Origin: Agapetus fuscipes
Taxonomy: Eukaryota; Arthropoda; Insecta; Trichoptera; Glossosomatidae
DNA length: 64,000 nucleotides
Direction of reading: 5' to 3'
Assembly (NCBI GenBank): GCA_951799405.1
Contig: OX637334.1
Location: 3,348,001-3,412,000 of the forward strand
Under the pieces are notes generated by a model. The model searched no databases, was not told the origin of the DNA, and saw only the letters and a list, made by a program, of their open reading frames with translations. This document shows positions 62,081 through 64,000 of the stretch, in pieces (the stretch's first letter is position 1; each line of letters starts with the position of its first letter). The position numbers and the translations under genes were made by a program.

Positions 62081-62523
62081 GCAGCTTGTACCTGACTCTC
62101 TCTGAGATTCTTAGACAATGGAAACCTTGAAGAAGGGGTGTAATGTGGCAGTACTCAGATCGGCCAAAAATGAGTCTTTGAACTGACTGCAGTCTGTTTA
62201 TTCACACTCGCATGTGCCTGCACGTGGGGGCTAATGAACACCTTCTCTAGAGCTGCATTATGCTATTTGTTTGATGTATTGAATGGGTTTGATTTAAGCG
62301 TCTCTCTTTTGTTGTTTGGGATTAAGTGCGCCGTAAATAACATCATTGACAATTAACCATGACAGTCTGTTTCCTCATCCAGTGTGTCTGCCCTGATCAT
62401 GCTCGGAGCGCTTCTGTGAGCAAATTGAATCTGCTGGTTAATATGTGCCCCCGCACGCATTTCTCTATCCAGATTTATTGCTCTATTCTGTGCGGCGTTC
62501 TCACGAGTCACCTCTTTCTTCAT
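62081..62523. other. No recognisable feature
   Basis: Unassigned. Confidence 0.3.
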
Positions 62524-62781
62524 ATCGTCCCCTTAGTGCTTGTTTGTCTTATGTCCATCAGAGGTAATTTCACATGAGCACTGTTTGCGTGTTTCCTGGA
62601 CCAATGTGTCTAAAAACTTGAAATTGATTTTAAAAATATTGAAAATAGCTCTCACATTATCGTGTTGTAGGTACATTCATTTTTTAGCTCCGATTGTGTA
62701 GATTGTGATTCTTAAGACAATGTCATTGAATGGTTATCTGTGAATCAAATGTTAGATTATCCAAACAAGAACTTGGGAAGA
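62524..62781. mobile_element. MITE-M, uninterrupted
   Basis: CGTCCCCTTAGTGCTTGTTT to CAAGAACTTGGGAAGACG. ATAT adjoins both ends. Confidence 0.85.
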
Positions 62782-62810
62782 CGATATACCTTCCTTGTCC
62801 GTAGTCCGTA

Positions 62811-63145
62811 GGTCGATAGCTCCGTTGATAGAGAGCTTGCATTCCATACCGAGAGCTCGGGCTCGAATCCCACCGAGGGTATCAGAATTAATTTCCTGTT
62901 TCGGTGTTTATTTCAAAACCCAAAATAAAATATTGGCAAGGCTCACTCAGCCTTCACAAGAAATAAGTACCAGCCCCCCCGGGAGCTGCAAAGCCCCCAT
63001 TTCAACTAAAAGTGGTTGGTGTGAGGCCGTTCTCCTTAGCCATAAAAATAAATAAGTCCCGAATCGCCACATGCGAAATCCTTTAGGGGACAACGCAGGC
63101 AAGAAGTTCTATGTACTATATGTGTAGCTTAGTTGCGTTTTTTTT
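62811..63145 (+). mobile_element. SINE-E, full length
   Basis: GGTCGATAGCTCCGTTGATA, GGGCTCGAATCCCACCGAGG, CCTTCACAAGAAATAAGTAC, GTGTAGCTTAGTTGCG. Retains the ~80 bp that the 9.2- and 24.3-kb copies lack. Confidence 0.9.
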
Positions 63146-63624
63146 CTGCGTACAATACTGAATGTGCCACTTCTCTTCTAGTAACCCATAGCGCGGTAAC
63201 CCACACGTAGACCCTCTGCAGTCTACGTTGTTCTCCTTCTCCAATTTGCGGTTCATTATTTAATTATGTGGATAGTAGTCTGGCCGCGGGCTCAGCTATA
63301 AAAGCCTAGTAATTGTGGGTTCCGGGCTAAGTGGGAATTAGCTTCCTAATAGAAAAAGAGCCTTTCCATTTGCAGGCGGTAAAAAATGTGAACCGCTTTC
63401 GGAGAAAAAAATGGCGGCATGTTTTGTGTTCCTGTCCCGCACCCCCTACCACACAGCCTGCCGTATAGTGGCCCCTACGTACAGGTTCGCGCTTACTCCC
63501 AGTTAGATAGAGAGGCTCCTGGAATAGCCCGGCCTGTCTTTAATGTTGTCCTTAAATAACAAACAAAGATAAACATAACAATTAAAGCGCCTGGGTCATA
63601 TAACTTCATTAGATAACATAATAA
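63146..63624. other. Unassigned, possible TATA motif
   Basis: GCTATAAAAGCC at about 63295; no downstream exon recognised. Confidence 0.3.
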
Positions 63625-63730
63625 CTTTTTTTTCCGGCTGTGTAGCCGTGGTCTGGTTGGTTTTTATTCCGTACAGTTTCGCCCATAGGCTTCGATGGGC
63701 ATTATCAACGGTTAGCCAGGCGCTTCGATC
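63625..63730 (-). mobile_element. V repeat fragment with degraded hammerhead-like hairpin
   Basis: Minus strand TTGATAAT, GCCCATCGAAGCCTATGGGC, GAAACTGTAC. The stem and GAAAC are kept; the CTGAAGA box is lost. Confidence 0.45.
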
Positions 63731-63894
63731 TTCTCAGAGGTTCTGGTGTAGGTACTGAACTAACCGGCGCTGGCCTTTGAGTTACATAAGTTAGATTAGT
63801 TTAATCTACAATTCATTAGATAAGTTAAAGGGTTTGTCTATCGACCTTGTGAAGATTCATTTTAAATTAATAATGTAAAAATAAAACATGAAGT

Positions 63895-64000
63895 TCAGAC
63901 ACAATGTCCTTTGATAAAATTTCCACGCGACAAAATGCTCTCTGACAAAATATCCATTGAAAGAATGTCCACGCGACAAAACATCCAATATGGACATTGT
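63895..64000. repeat. GACAAAAT/GTCCACGC minisatellite, runs off the window
   Basis: Degenerate units CACGCGACAAAATGCTCTCT, inverse vocabulary to 53155-53285. Confidence 0.8.

Overview
The window looks like repeat-saturated, non-coding DNA from an animal nuclear genome. No reading frame longer than about 240 codons exists, and the long ones are tandem-repeat artefacts. I recognise no host protein-coding exon, rRNA or functional tRNA gene. Almost every interpretable segment is a piece of a transposable element, a minisatellite or a satellite. R1-clade LINE fragments (54729-55232 and 32418-33222) are commonest in arthropods, so an arthropod or other protostome with a large genome is my best guess. 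The species cannot be named from this sequence. Boundaries without a stated target-site duplication are approximate, read by eye.

Family labels used below. LINE-A: a degraded RTE-like LINE whose conserved ~260-bp 3' tail ends in (TTAGAT)n; about 30 tail copies are present, so it dominates the window. LINE-T: L2/CR1-like, with C-terminal FGERAFAVAGP..WN motif and (ATC)n tail. LINE-K, LINE-Q and LINE-X: other non-LTR C-termini. SINE-E, SINE-F and SINE-I: three SINEs with different tRNA-like heads. MITE-M, MITE-G, MITE-C and MITE-O: short elements with terminal inverted repeats (TIRs). hAT-P: non-autonomous hAT-like element. FB-P: near-palindromic foldback element. D: diverged ~0.5-1 kb repeat. 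H and W: foldback-like elements whose arms are degenerate ~15-bp minisatellites. S: unclassified repeat. V: repeat carrying a hammerhead-like hairpin.

Layout. 1-5725: W minisatellite with an inserted TIR element, D with two dated insertions, a perfect 39-bp-arm hairpin, LINE relics, and SINE-F split by MITE-G. 5726-9187: SINE-E, a nine-unit 135-bp satellite, and D split by LINE-A. 9188-17400: SINE-F/E dimer, H, G and F nests, LINE relics. 17400-25800: LINE-A tails, hAT-P with exact 8-bp duplication, triple nests in MITE-M and LINE-T. 25800-34300: hairpins, MITE-C, nested SINEs, and an R1-like LINE inserted in a CATG-rich minisatellite. 34300-45800: deep nests in H, G and S, plus a cluster of promoter-type motifs near 38.45 kb. 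45800-64000: more of the same, including MITE-M with a TA-flanked element and with hAT-P, an intact SINE dimer, and the W foldback pair.

Nothing here works together as a pathway. The readable biology is the history of the elements: who inserted into whom, which composites amplified as units, and short RNA-like hairpins (hammerhead-like motifs in Penelope-like sequence). The best candidates for something new are the SINE-F/E heterodimer, the hammerhead-like motifs, the LINE-A tail behaving as a SINE-sized unit, and the foldback elements with minisatellite arms.
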